Shown: piece after piece, positions 32,411 through 56,352 of the stretch
Layout: each line of letters starts with the position of its first letter
Position numbering within the stretch: position 1 is the first letter of the stretch
NCBI RefSeq assembly: GCF_034190915.1
Contig: NW_026947492.1
Coordinates: 18,939,501 to 19,003,500 of the forward strand
Length of the DNA stretch: 64,000 nt
Direction of reading: 5' to 3'
DNA from: Cavia porcellus
Taxonomy: Eukaryota; Chordata; Mammalia; Rodentia; Caviidae
The notes under the pieces: model-generated
What the model was told of the DNA's origin: nothing
Databases searched by the model: none
What the model saw: the letters and a program-made list of their open reading frames with translations, nothing else
Translations under genes and position numbers: made by a program

Positions 32411-34000
32411 TGTAGAAAAGATCTAAGCAACGAAGAGCATTGCACTTTACATGGCCATTCTGTATGCATCTCTCCTAGTTCACACTAGACCCAAAAGGTA
32501 TTGCAGAAGAAGATAAGTTGTTGCTTTTTTCCCTCAGATTATCAGGGTCAAATTGTTTCCATTTTTAAAGATACAGCCTAACAGCCAGGTGGCTAGGATC
32601 TTCAGGATGTTTCCTATAGCACTTCGTGGTGCCCATGGAGAGAGAGAAGACTGGATCTGGGGTCTTTCTGAGCAGGGTTCCCTGCAGAAGAATAGGGACC
32701 TGCTGAACTCTGAGGCGCCCCATGAGACTCAAACTGCAGCACCAGATGTGTCTGGTGAAGCAAGCAGCACTAGTGGCTTTCTTTTCTTTCTTTCTTGTGT
32801 GACACATCAACTCCTTAAAGACTAAGGCGAAGCCCCTGCTGGCATCACCTAACTACTTGAGAAACAATATCCCTCCCAAGTGTTCTCATAAAAGACTTTG
32901 GAATTATTACTTTTTTTTTTTTTTTTTTGAGGAAGCCCATTCAGCAACATTTAAGAAAGAAGCATTGGAAAGTTCCTAGTACAAAGATAGGGTCTGTAAT
33001 ATACTTATTAAAATATCCCAGCTCTATTTCCATGTACTCTACTCACAGGCAGCTGTTTGACTTTCATGGTCTGTTCCTTTTGTTCCACTCAAGTCATCCG
33101 ACACATTTCTACGTTACCTAAATTTCTGTTAGAAGAAACAGGGAGGGGATCTAACCAGACTTAGACAGGAAGAGGGAAGGAGGCCCATATTTTCCTAGAA
33201 AATAGAGACCGTAGCTACAACCTGTAGATGTGAGATTTCCTTATGTCCACAAGGCCAGTTAGGGGGCAAAGTGAAATGAGACAGCTCCCTGAGGTTTCAG
33301 GAAATGAAGCCCTGAAACAAGCAGCTCACGGAGGACAGCTAGGGATGCAAGGCCATCTAGGAGAAAAGCACAGATGAAACCTTGATCATGGTGAGCACAA
33401 AAAGGGACAGCCTGGGACTAGTGGCTGTGGAAGCAGCAGATTAAGCTACCAATAGCTATTTCTTTCCTCCAAAAACAATGAGAGAGCGGAATAAAATACT
33501 GGGAAAAAAAAAGTGCAGGAGCAAAAGAGAGTTAGACTTAGGTTGCTCACACAGGGAACTTGCATGGTGTGTAGTTTCCTTGTACCTGGAGGAAGATACA
33601 ATGATTTGTTTCTGTTCTATTGATCCACTGTAACTGTGTGGCTTTCCTTCTTTCTTGCTTGCTTTCTTTTTATTACTGTAGCTTTGTAATCTAACTCAGA
33701 CTCTTAGACTGTGATGCCTCCTGCTTTGCTCTTGTTGCTCTAAGATTGCTTTTGCTATTCTGGGTCGCTTCGGTTCCATATAAATTTTAGGGCTATTTTC
33801 TCTGGTACTTTGAGGAATGCTATCAGCATTTTGTTTGAGATTGCTTTAATCTATACATCATCTTTAGAAATATGGGCTTTTTGACAATGTTGGTATACCC
33901 AGGAATAGGGAATATCTTTCCATTTTATGATGTCTTCTTTATTATACTTTTCATTAGAGACGTCTCTCACTTCCTTTGACAGGATAATTCTTAAGTACAT
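32411..34000. other. Unassigned sequence between ERV remnant and HAL1-like element
   Basis: AT-rich, probably old repeat sequence. It may include the 5' part and LTR of the ERV, but I could not recognise an LTR boundary. No gene is seen. Confidence 0.4.
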
Positions 34001-34459
34001 TATTTAATTTTTCTTTTTTTAAAATTTTATTTAAGGAGAAAAAAAGGCAGAAAAAGGGTACAAGTTATACAGAATTTCAGAAAAAAAAATAAACAGTAGG
34101 ATCACTAGTTAATGGATTACATATTGTCATCTTAGAAATATTTGTTTAAGTTACAAAATTAAAACATATAAAGTGGACATTCAAACTGTGAGACTGCAAA
34201 CAGTTCTGTTCAATGATCCAACAAAACTCAGTAATATCATTGTCTATCTTACACACTTAAATATACATGCAGTTATATCGTTTAGAGCACTTTCTTTTCC
34301 TCTCTTTTGTACAATAACTATTACACATTTTGGGTTTTATTACTCCCACAGTTCTTATTACTTTTTTGGAAGAGTGTAAAACCAAATGTGACATAACAGA
34401 ACAGAGTCGGTCAAATCAAAAGGATGGACATAATACATAATGTAAAAACATAATATAAG

Positions 34460-35280
34460 GTGATCAACAATGGTTACCATAATGCCTCCTGCTATCTCAA
34501 ATAGAATTGCCTATATCATCAGTTATAATAAAATTGAACAAAACAGTAAAGAACGAAACCAACAAAACCAAAACATTGGAGACATTACAGGTCTTCAAAA
34601 GTAGATAATAGTCAACCAGAATGGGCGTCATAATGAATCCCACTGTCTTCACAGCTGTTGCCTAAACTTTCGAACCTGGTACTATCAAGCAAAACAGAAT
34701 AGAGGGACATCAGTCAAAACAAGATGGTGAGAGCAATACAGGGCTTCAAATCAAGTTAATAGAAAATCAAAGTGGGTTACTATAATATATCCTGCTATTT
34801 TTTTTATTTATTTTTCCCTTAATTAAAAGGATAAAAATAAAAAAGTAAATAATAAAATGGAGATTGAGATAAAAGAGGGCATAACAACAAAACAGCACAG
34901 ATCAAAACATAACCATTTAAGCAAAATACTGTTTCACCACAAGATAATCCTGATATAAAAGTAGTTACCATATTGTCTCTTTCCTTGAAATCTTTGAGTA
35001 TAACTTCGTATACTGTAGCATCAAATATATCAAAACAATGTAAAACCATTCAAGAGAATGACAGTATTACAGGGTATTTAGAATCAACTGACAGAAAATG
35101 AACAATGGCTTCTGTATAATCTCCTTGTCTATAAAAGTTTTTGTTTATACTATCACATATAATAAAATCCAATAAGATACAACATGTTAAGACCTATGGA
35201 GACAGAAGAACAAAAGCTTGATGGGACTTCAAAACAAGATGATATTAAATCAGCATTACCTATTATGACGTTGTTTTCTC
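34460..35280. repeat. Degenerate tandem repeat (~150-bp unit) in the HAL1-like 3' region
   Basis: Related phrases recur at a spacing near 150 bases: cataatgcctcctgctatct (34480), cataatgaatcccactgtct (34629), ctataatatatcctgctatt (34780), then gtataatctccttgtct (35113) and ctattatgacgttgttttct (35258). A second phrase, tacagg-gcttcaaa, recurs at about 34586, 34736, 35066 and 35222. Units are diverged and one seems altered around 34800-35000. Confidence 0.6.
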
Positions 35281-35365
35281 CAAAATAGCTGTTCCTATCA
35301 TCCAATCCTCTCTGTCTCATTTCTGTTGAGCTCTTTTTCTGTCATTAGTTGTCAGTTTGTCTTCT

Positions 35366-36514
35366 TCATTTTGTTTTCTGCTCCATTTGTTGTGGCCTCT
35401 CTGCCACTATTTCTGGATTCTTCGTATTTTTCTTTTTTAGAATATCCTGCAGTATTCTCTGTAGAGTTGAATTGGTGGTTGCATATTCCCCTACTTCCTC
35501 TTTATCCTGGAAGCATCTTGTTTTTCCATCAATTTCTAGGGACAGTTGTGCAGGATATATCAATCTTGACTGGAGGTTATTATCTTTCAAAGCTTGAATT
35601 ATTTCCCCCCACACTCTTTGTGATTTGATGGTTTGTGCCAAGAAGTCTGCTATAATTCTGATGGGTGTTCCCTTGTAAGTGATCTATTTCTTGTCTCTGA
35701 CAGCTTTTAATATTCTGTTGTTATATTGGATTTCTGGAATCTTGATTATTATATGCCTGGGTGTAGCTCTGTTTGGGTTGTAGGTGGCTGGGGTCCTGTA
35801 TGCTTCATACATCTGAGTATCTTTACCTTTTGCTAAATTAGGAAAATTCTCCTGGATTATTTCTGTGAGTAGCTTTTGTAGTTCATTTGTTTGTGTCCCT
35901 ACCTCTTCTTTTGTGTTCTTAATTCTTTTTTTTTTTTTTTTTGTCTGTTTCCTTTTTATCAGTACTGGGGATCAAACTCACAACTGTCTGCTTGCAAGGC
36001 AGGCGCTTATGCCACTGAGCTAAATCCCCAGCCCCTTCTTAATTCTTAAGTTATAGATCCTCTTATCATCTTCTAGTTTTTGTATTGTTGCTGTTTGTTT
36101 CTTTGTTATTTTTAAGAATTTTTTCATTTCATGCTCCCACATTACAAATCTGTCCTCCAGTTCAGATAACCTATCCTTAGTTTCTTTCAAGCTGTTATGC
36201 CAGTTTTCAATAGAGTTTTTAGTTTCTTGGTAATCTCTTTGAGCCTGCTTCACGTATTCTATGTTTTCTCTTTCAAACAATTCTCCCCTCTTTTTCTGTT
36301 CTTCCATTCCACCATCTGTGCTTTCTTGGGTGGTGCTTAGCATTTCTCTAACTATTCTGCTTATGTCTTGCTTCAGGTCATTAATAACTTCATTCCTGAA
36401 CTTGTCTATGAGGCTCTGGTGATAGCACTTTATGTCTATTGGTGTCATGTCTGCTATTGCCTGTTTCTCAGGATTGGGGGCCGCGGAGCCTTTCTTGTTG
36501 CTCCCTCTTCCCAT
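35366..36514 (-). pseudogene. L1-type ORF1 (RNA-binding protein), interrupted
   Basis: It starts at ATG 36514. The first part has a polar coiled coil with heptad spacing (RFVMWEHEMKKFLKITKKQT), the middle an RRM-like segment (ATPRHIIIKI) and the end the basic C-terminal domain (TIKSQRVWGEIIQALKDNN). Two lesions are visible: an ID SINE at 35928-36035 and one in-frame TAG at 35687-35685. Otherwise the frame is open across both sides of the SINE. Intact length would be about 345 residues, as expected for ORF1p. Confidence 0.85.
35928..36035 (-). repeat. ID SINE (young subtype) inside HAL1-like ORF1
   Basis: Flanked by perfect 12-base repeats ttcttaattctt at 35916-35927 and 36036-36047. It shows gtctgtttcctttttatcag, gtactggggatcaaactcac and gctaaatccccagcccc. 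It is younger than the element it interrupts. Confidence 0.93.
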
Positions 36515-37689
36515 ATTCTTTGTTCCTTATATATGCAAGTGTATATAGGAGGCCCAGCTTCCTTCCCTGTCGGCCACAGTCTGACTGAATTGCGCCAGCT
36601 AGGTGTTCCCGCCCACCGCACCGCACCAGGGAGTTACAGACCGAGCAGCCTATGTGGGGCCGCCCCTCCAAGTCAGCCTACCAAACCACTAGGGTGCACC
36701 TCCAGGCGCTGGGACCTGGGTTGTGCCAGCCTACTGGGTCTCAGCCAGCAGCGTCACGTAGACTAGGCACTGCTCATCAATCCCGCTTGAGAGGGGAATA
36801 TGTGATTGAAGTCACTACAGCACCCTGTTCCGGCAAGTCTGCCCGGTCCCAGAATGTCCTCTGTTGGAGCCTCCTAGACCGTGAAAGAGTCCCAGTTTCC
36901 CTCACTCACTGCAGTTCGATGCATGGCTCCCCGCCCGTCCTGCTCTCAGCTCCGTTCACTGATTCCTGTTCTCAGAGCTTTCACGCGTCTCTCTCCCTGC
37001 CGAGCCAATTCAGATGCAGCAGTGGCGGCAGGAAACCCAAATCGCGGCTTCCAATGGCGCGGGCTCCAGCTTCCACGCTGAGGCTTTATCTGTTCCTGTT
37101 ACAGCACCAGGATTGCATTCCCAGTTGGTTTCTCTCAGCCCAATTTGTTCTTGGGTCAGCAGGGTGTATCTCCTCTTGCTTAGGATTCCTCACTCCCCAC
37201 CATTCCTGGATTCTAAGCTGGGTCTCTCGGAGAGCCTCCATAGCTGCTGCTATCTGTCCGCCATGTTCTCCCCTATTTAATTTTTCTTAAAGCTACTGTG
37301 AATGCTATTGTTTTCCTAATTCCTTTTCTGGTAGGTTTGTTATTGTCATGCAAAAATGCTATTGATTTTTATGTGTTAAATTTATATCCTGTGGGTTCAA
37401 ACTGAGGTGACCCTCCTGCCTCTGCCTCCCTCCAGGGGAAGGTACAGGAATGTAACCAGCTAATACAATACTCAGCTAACTGTACATCCTTATTGAGGGT
37501 AGTATGATGCCTTACACATTTACACATTGTGCAGTGATCAACTCAGGCTATTGAGGCTCTCCATCATCTTCTCATTTATGATTTGTTTGAGATAAGAGCA
37601 TTCAGAATCATCATTTATAGATAATTTCTTGCTTTCTTTTTCAGGAGTATCTTGGCTATTTCTGTCTTATGCTTGTCCTAGTAACCTTG

Positions 37690-37797
37690 TGGATTTTTTT
37701 TTTTTTTGTCTTTTTCCTTTTTATCAGTACCAGGGATCAAACTCACGACTGCCTGCAAGGCAGGGTTTATGCCGCTGAGCTAAATCCCCAATCCCCA
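37690..37797 (-). repeat. ID SINE (young subtype)
   Basis: Poly-T, gtctttttcctttttatcag, accagggatcaaactcacga, with a shortened anticodon arm (ctgcctgcaaggcagg). Confidence 0.9.
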
Positions 37798-37896
37798 GAA
37801 TTTTTATTAGAAACAACTAACATTTATAGCATTGTCTTCTCATTTATGGTACCTGTACCTCTTTCTTTAGCTCTTCTTTAATATCTCTGAATAAAA

Positions 37897-38085
37897 CTTT
37901 GTGCTGGGTATGATGGCACACATGTGTAATTGCAGCCCTCGAGAAGGCTGGGCAGAAAGACCATGAGTTTGAGTCAAGGCCAGGTAACTTAATGACTTAG
38001 AGAGACAGTGTCTCAAGCTAAAAAACAGAAAGGACTGAGGATGCAGTGCAGTGCGGTCCAGGCTCAATTTCCAGCACAAACACAG
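37897..38085 (+). repeat. B1-dID composite SINE
   Basis: A B1 half (gctgggtatgatggcacaca) followed by an A-rich linker and an ID half (aggactgaggatgcagtgca, caggctcaatttccagcaca). Confidence 0.65.
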
Positions 38086-38179
38086 AGTTTTGTTTGTTCT
38101 CTATGGATGTCACACATATTTTATTTAATCAGCTTCATCAAATATATTCTTAGTTAACTTGTCAACCTTGTGTGGCAGA

Positions 38180-38705
38180 TTACTCACAAGAGTAACTGTA
38201 ACAATCCCGTCATCCTTTCTGCTAGTCCCTTTGTAATGCTGTGTCTCTTGTCAACCAGAAGAAAACCAATTCATCTACCCTTTGAAGCTGTGAACCACTT
38301 TGATAGACTGTAGGGTAGGAGAGGTGCAACTTCCAAGACCAAGTCTCAAGAGGCGTGGCAGCCTCTGCTCTGCTCTTTAATGGCAGCCTCTGCTCTGCTA
38401 AGCACACTGTGTGGAGACTTCGGTGTGAAGCTTGTTAGCCGCGGAGAGCAGAGATAAACCGTGACAGGTTGGGACTCCCAACAACACCTGCCACAGTGAG
38501 CCGGGTCAACAGACACGTGCGTAGGGCCAGGTAGACTTCCAACTGCTGTCTCAGCTGTTAAATGAGTCAGTCCCACGTCACCAGCAAATGCAGTGCCTAT
38601 GTGACCCAGCCCCAGTCACGGATACTAAGAACTACAACAAATAAAACTGGTAGTGGTTTAAAACTCCATTTTGGAGTGGTTTGTTACAGATGGAGAACTG
38701 AGCGA
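38180..38705 (+). repeat. Probable old MaLR-type LTR
   Basis: The 3' portion resembles the conserved end of mammalian MaLR LTRs: cccagccccagtcacggata, actacaacaaataaaactgg, ggtttgttacagatggagaa. Diverged, and the family is not assigned. Confidence 0.4.
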
Positions 38706-38799
38706 TTCTGATATTACTAATCATCCTAATAATTTCTCACTTAAGTTTTCTTTGTAGAAAATCATAACTTAAACATAGTGATAGTTTTGGTGTTTTTTT

Positions 38800-38932
38800 T
38801 TTTTTTTTTCTTTTCTTTTCTTATTTTTTGAGACAGGGTAGCTCAGGCTGACCTTGAACTTGTAGTGATCCTTCCACTAAAGCCTCCAGAGTTCTGGGAT
38901 TATAGGCACATGCTCCCACACCAGGTTCTTTG
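38800..38932 (-). repeat. B1 SINE
   Basis: Long T run, ttttgagacagggtagctca, ggctgaccttgaacttgtag and ctgggattataggcacatgc on the plus strand. Confidence 0.8.
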
Positions 38933-39147
38933 TTTCCAGTCTTTATGGTATTATTTTTACAGGAATGATTGTATCTTTATTCATTTCTTCACTTAAAAAG
39001 TCATGTTTCTAATGTCTGATCACTAAGAACGATGTTGGCTATTGTTTTTTGTCAGTACTAGCTACAAGGCTCAAAAATTTGCCCTTTTGTTTCTTTTTAT
39101 TCTAATTTGTTATGAGCTTTTAATTCTGATTAAGAATTAAATTTTAC

Positions 39148-39236
39148 ACCAGGGATATAGCTCAGCGGCACAGCACCTGCCTGGCAAGCGCTAGGTCGTG
39201 AGTTCGATTCCCAGTACCAAAAAAAAAAAAAAAATT
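39148..39236 (+). repeat. ID SINE
   Basis: accagggatatagctcagcg, tgcctggcaagcgctaggtc, gtgagttcgattcccagtac, followed by 15 or so adenines. Well conserved A and B box motifs. Confidence 0.92.
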
Positions 39237-39867
39237 AAGTTACGCAAATGCTTTATGGACACCTACTGAGATACTTTCTCTCCTTTAATCTGCTAATGTG
39301 ACAAATGATATTTAAGAATTTCATAATGGTGCATTGTTTTCACATTCCTAGCATAGAGTTTGGTTGTGATAGAAACCCATTTCACATATTTTAGATTAAT
39401 TTCCTTGTATTTCGCTGAGAACATTTTCATCTATCTTCGTGAGATAGACCTATAATTTTGTTCCTTATACTCTCCCTATCTCATTTTTGTCAGAGTTGTG
39501 CTGGCCTCATAGGCTGTGTTCAAGAGTATTCATTTACCCTTTTCATGTTTCCTGGAGACGTTTGTATAAAATGGAAATAATCCATTCCTACAATGTTTGG
39601 TAGGACTTACTTACAAAATAATTTAAAATGATTAGTTTAACCAGGAATAGTTTTCTTTCTTTTTCTGATTTAATTTCTTTCATAATCAAAGACTAGTCAA
39701 GCGTCCTAAGTTTTTTCTAAGTTCGTTTTGGTGAAATACCTTTTCTTAGGATTTTTCCTAAATTTTCACACAAAGTTTTCTACTCCACTCAAGCCTACCT
39801 CTCTTTGTCTCTCTTTCTCTGTCTCCCTTTCTGTCTTTGTGTCTATATATCTGTCTCTCTCGCTTAG

Positions 39868-40140
39868 TACTGAGGATTGAACCCAGAGCCTTTGTACTAA
39901 ACTACATCCCAGTTCTTGTTTATTTTGTTTTTATTTATTTAGTCCTTCAAAATTTATTTATTACTTCAAAATTAAGGTGATCCTCCTGCCTCAAGATCCA
40001 GAGTGATGGAATTCTATATGTGCGCTACCACAGCTCGCTATTTTTCATTTTGAGACAAAGTCTGGATCAAATTATTCAACTTGGCTCAAACTTGCCAGCC
40101 TTCTGTCCGAGTGCTGGGATGACAGCCCTGTCTCCACACG
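39868..40140 (-). repeat. B1-dID composite SINE (degenerate)
   Basis: ID part: tactgaggattgaacccaga, followed by an AT-rich linker and B1-like gtgatcctcctgcctcaaga with a further B1-like piece to 40140. Confidence 0.5.
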
Positions 40141-41042
40141 CTTGCCTGAATTTTCAACTTCATTTTGTTTGCATTGTCCTCTCTATCTCTGGCCCCGCAC
40201 ACTGGGCCAGAAGTTTCCTTTTTTACTCATGATGTTGTAATTGTCCTCGGTTTTCCTATAGCTTAACTCTTCTTTCTCATAGCTTAACTTTAAAAAAAAA
40301 TCTTTTCGAAGAACATTTGGTTTTTTGATCTTCTCTACTGTATCTTTCCTTTTCTATTTCACAAATTTCTGCTTCTGTCTGTTGTTTTCTTTAATTCTAT
40401 TTCTTTTGGCTTTGTTTGGTTCTTTTATCCTTTTATACCTTCAAGTGGATACTTTGCTTTTTAATTTGCAGTCTGTTTTTTTGTGTAATCATTGGAGGCC
40501 ATAAAATTTCCTCTCGGTAAAAAATAAAAAATAAAAGAAAATCACATTGCCTTTCGGTCTCCTCATAAAAACAAAACAAAAAAACTTATTGTTGGTGGCA
40601 ATTTTGTTGCATCTTACAGGGTTTTTTTTCTATGAGTTTTGATGCATAATTTTATTATCATTTAAGGTGAAAATTTTCTATTGTGATTTTCTTGGCATAT
40701 AAATTAAGAAATAAGTTTTTCAATATACAAATTAGTGGAATTTTATAACTTTCTAGTTATTGATTTCTAATTTAATTTGTCTTCAGATAATATAGTCTGA
40801 TCTCATTTCTTCAAAATTTATTGATTTTACTTTATGTTCTAGCAAATGATCAGTTTTGGAAAAAATTTTTTCTGTATTCTGTGGAAGAATACATATTATT
40901 TAATTGGTGTAGATTTGTACATATTTCCAAATACCAAGCTTGTACATTAAACCATTAAAATCTTCTAAGTACCATCATTAAACTCTGAAGAATTGGTCAT
41001 CGAAAGAGGTATACTGGGATTTCCCACTGCAATAGTAGATTT

Positions 41043-41128
41043 AGGGCCAGGGATTTAGCTCAGTGGCACAGTGCCTGCCTGAAGAGCCTGAGGTTCTGGG
41101 TTTGATTCCCACCACATCCTCCCAAAAA
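41043..41128 (+). repeat. ID SINE
   Basis: gggccagggatttagctcag, gaggttctgggtttgattcc, then a short A-rich end. Confidence 0.85.
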
Positions 41129-41624
41129 TGTAGGTTTATAGATTCCTCTTTATAATGCCATCAACTTTTACTTCATCTATTTTGAGACTAATTATAGTCC
41201 TTTGATATGTGTGGATGTGTTATCTCTGTGTGATCAATGATTTTTTGTTAACTCATCTTTAATTGGTTTTAAATTAATCTCCAAAAATTTTAGGTGTTTC
41301 TCTCCATAGAAGATTTGTATTTTTATTCATTAGAAGCCTGGGATGCTGCTTCTAACTGGGGACCCTTCTAAGGTGCCAGCTTAATCCAAGAGCCCAGTTT
41401 AGCTCACCTCATCTTGCCATGGACCCCGATCTGGTCTTCCATTACAATGCCGATATAAATACATGCCCTAGGGTAATCCCACATGTTACAAATGCTAAAT
41501 CCCCTAGACTTGTACTTTTAAATTCTCCTTGGCCCCTTGGTATTTTCCCATAGTTCAAGCAGGACTCAGCTGTTTTGAAACAGGAAGACCTGCCAAGAAC
41601 CTTATTTTAAGAATCCAATTTCAC

Positions 41625-41728
41625 AGGGCTGGGGATTTAGCTCAGAGGGATAAGTGCCTTCATTATAGGCAGGCAGTCGTGAGTTCAATACCTGGTACCG
41701 ATAAAAATAAAAAAGAAAAAAAAAAGAG
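41625..41728 (+). repeat. ID SINE (young subtype)
   Basis: ggctggggatttagctcaga, ggcaggcagtcgtgagttca, cctggtaccgataaaaataa. It carries the GATAAAAA extension after the tRNA-like body. Confidence 0.9.
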
Positions 41729-42004
41729 TCCAATTTCACCCACTTGCCGGAAGTTCCACACTCAATCTCTTCCCACCTGTTGCAATCTGGCTGCATCCCT
41801 CACTGAGCACCTGAAGCTCTTCTAGTCAAGTTGATCAACCATCCCCCGTTGCCAAATTAGACTTCCTTTTTTCTTGTTTTTGTTCTATGGGGATGGAACC
41901 CAGGGCTTCATACATGTTACCCACATGGCTCCATCACTGACCCACACCCCAGCCCTAATGCATATTCTTCATTACTTTCCTGTGTGACCCCCCTATTCCC
42001 GACT

Positions 42005-42205
42005 TCTCCCTCTCTTAAAAGCCTTGTTAATTTTCAGAGCTAGGCATTAAACCCAAGGCCTCTCTGCTGCTAAGCTACACTCCCAGCCTTTTTGTTTTGA
42101 GATAAGTTCTCACTAAATTGTCCAGGCCGAGCTGGACTTGTGATCCTCCTGTCAGCCGCTGAGGGTCTGGTATTGAAGGCGTGCACCACTGTGGCTCTTG
42201 CTCCT
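42005..42205 (-). repeat. B1-dID composite SINE
   Basis: On the plus strand: gcattaaacccaaggcctct then gtttttgttttgagataagt-like linker and B1 with cttgtgatcctcctgtcagc. Order on the minus strand is B1 then ID. Confidence 0.7.
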
Positions 42206-42749
42206 AAAATAATCTTGTCCACACCCATGGCACGGTACCTTGAATTCTCCATGTGTTTGTTTCACACTCCCAAGCTTTTATATATGTTTCTTCCTCTGCT
42301 AAGAATCTATCCTCTCCTCTTTTAATAAACCTGCTTAATCTTTCTGAGATGAAGAACAGGCCTTTTCTCCAAGACATCTTTACTGACAGCCCCTAATGTG
42401 GGTCAGAAGACTACCCCGCATGGTCCATCTTACACATATTGGAATAATCCACTTATCTGTCTTTCTCCAGGAGTCTGTCTTCTAGGTAGAGCTCACGGCA
42501 CAGTTATAACAGCACCTAGTAGAAGACCTGGTTAATGGTAGATAAATAAATGTTTGTGAATAGTAATAGTAACAAAACCCCCTGAGTTTGGGTGATGGTT
42601 TTGGAGTGGACAATTTGAGGTTAGGAAAGAAGGCATAGGATGATGAAAGAAGAGGAGAAGAATAAAGGGAAAGGAAATAACTATTGTGTCTAAGTTTTTC
42701 ATTTTGTTCTCCTTGCTTGAGGGGAATAAAGTGGTCGTTTTATCAAAAC

Positions 42750-42755
42750 TTTATT
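42750..42755 (-). terminator. HEPACAM: HEPACAM poly(A) signal AATAAA (minus strand)
   Basis: tttatt on the plus strand. It is the only canonical signal I find between the HEPACAM stop and the repeat-rich spacer. Confidence 0.65.
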
Positions 42756-44289
42756 GAGCATCCAGTGTGTGCTAGGCACTTTGCTAGACGCTAGTAATAC
42801 AAAGATGAAGATCAAAACAAAAACAAAATTCCACGTCCTTCCCCCCTCCCCAGTTTAAGGCAGATTTGGCTTGAGTCTGGGGGGACAGACGGCTGCTCAT
42901 GGATTCAGCACCAGGGCGCGGCACGCCCCCACCCCCTCCCCATTTTCACTTCTGTGTCTCAGGCTGACTGGCAGGAGCTCCTTCTCCGAGCCTTGCATTT
43001 CTCCCAGTGGCCTGAGCAGCTTTCCCCGACATGCCTAATCTAGGATGGCCGAGGCACCCAGGAGGGCTAAGGGGGCGACTCAGGCCACCTAGGGGAGCTG
43101 CAGAGACACTATTCAGTTGGGCCTGCTGAAGTGCACACGGACAGAGTAATGGGGTGCTGTGGAGACGAGGGCAGGGGGACCAATGAGAACTCTTTGTGTC
43201 CTTGGAAAACAGTGCGCCCCTGTGTGGAGATGGTGGATACCGGGGTCTTGGGGGTTGCTCCTGGGAAAGTCAAAATTGAAGATCAGTACTTAGGGAAGGA
43301 CTGGGCAGGCAGGATCCTCCGGGGACGTCCGGAGGACGCACTGGAGCACCCAGCGCCTCCTACTCTTTGAGCTTTTTAGCTGTCCTTTCCTCCTCCACAC
43401 TGTTCAGAGGCAGTAGCCTGAGCATGGCCCAGCCTCTGGGTATTGGATGTTAGTGTCGTTAGGGTACTAATGATAGGCGTCTGCCCCATGGCCTGGGATC
43501 TCGGGGTGTGGGAACCAGGGGTGGAGGTTGCTGCTCTGACACACTGGGGAACACTAAGCCTCCTCCCCACACCACTTTTCTGGAGATCAGAAGCTCACTC
43601 TCTTATGGTAGGAGGGCACTCTGCAGCTGTCCCCGGGATGGGCAGCTGGCATAAGCATGAGGCTCTCTGGGTGAGGGGAGACAGTGGGCACCACCTCTCT
43701 AAAAAGAACCACCAAACAAAGAATGCTTGGCATAGCACGCTGCAGCCACTGCCACCCACCGCCAACGCTACCAGAGCAGGCTTGGGGAAAAGGTTTTGCA
43801 TTGCCAGGGCCCAGGTTCTGGGCGCAAAGGAATATGCTCAGGCTTCTCCCTCACCACCTTGGGAGACCTGGGACCCAGCGTCCGGAGCGGGTGCTCTGAG
43901 CTGCCTTCGCAAGGCTTCCTGGGTGCTCAGCAGAGCCTCTGTACCCCAGTAACCCGCGCCTAACTGGCCTTTCCTTAGTGAAGTGCAGCTGCAGGTTTTG
44001 CACGAGTGGCCTCGGTGACATGGTGTATGGGATGGGGGTGAGGTTGCCGCCGGAACCGGGCGCTGGTTGGGGTGAAAGGAAAATGGGCGGGATGCATGAG
44101 AGCCCCCCAAGAAGAGCACAGGATAGGCGTGGGGAGTTAGTTACTGATGTTAGTTTCCGTAAGACCCTTTTAGAGACTGAGCCGGAAATTTAATAATCTC
44201 TACGGTCCTAAGAGGGCACCCACACCCGCTGAGAACACAGCCCGCAACCCCAGAGCGAAGGTAACCCGGTTCCCCTATCACACCCGATT

Positions 44290-56352
<12,063 letters not shown>

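Larger units (their letters stand above)
34016..37273 (-). mobile_element. Full-length half-LINE (HAL1-like) retrotransposon
   Basis: A 3258-base element flanked by a perfect 15-base direct repeat (tatttaatttttctt) at 34001-34015 and 37274-37288. On the minus strand it starts with an L1-like 5' end (gagaacatggcggacagata), has a GC-rich 5' UTR of about 0.75 kb, an L1 ORF1, and then about 1.35 kb of AT-rich 3' sequence ending in a short A-run. There is no ORF2 and no space for one (ORF2 is about 3.8 kb). This is the layout of HAL1, which relies on L1 enzymes in trans. The perfect target duplication suggests a recent insertion. An internally deleted L1 is the alternative. Confidence 0.82.
40150..42640. 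other. Intergenic AT-rich sequence between repeats
   Basis: No gene is recognised. It holds two ID elements (41043, 41625) and a composite (42005). The AT-rich parts are probably old LINE-type sequence but I cannot name a family. Confidence 0.4.

Noticed and set aside
34460..35280. Regularly spaced repeats resembling a CRISPR-like array
   Set aside because: The genome is mammalian and the units are diverged and continuous, with no separate repeat and spacer. They belong to a retrotransposon 3' region.
43443..43952. A 169-residue ORF in the HEPACAM 3' UTR region, plus strand
   Set aside because: No recognisable domain and only weak similarity in layout to a gene. Treated as chance.
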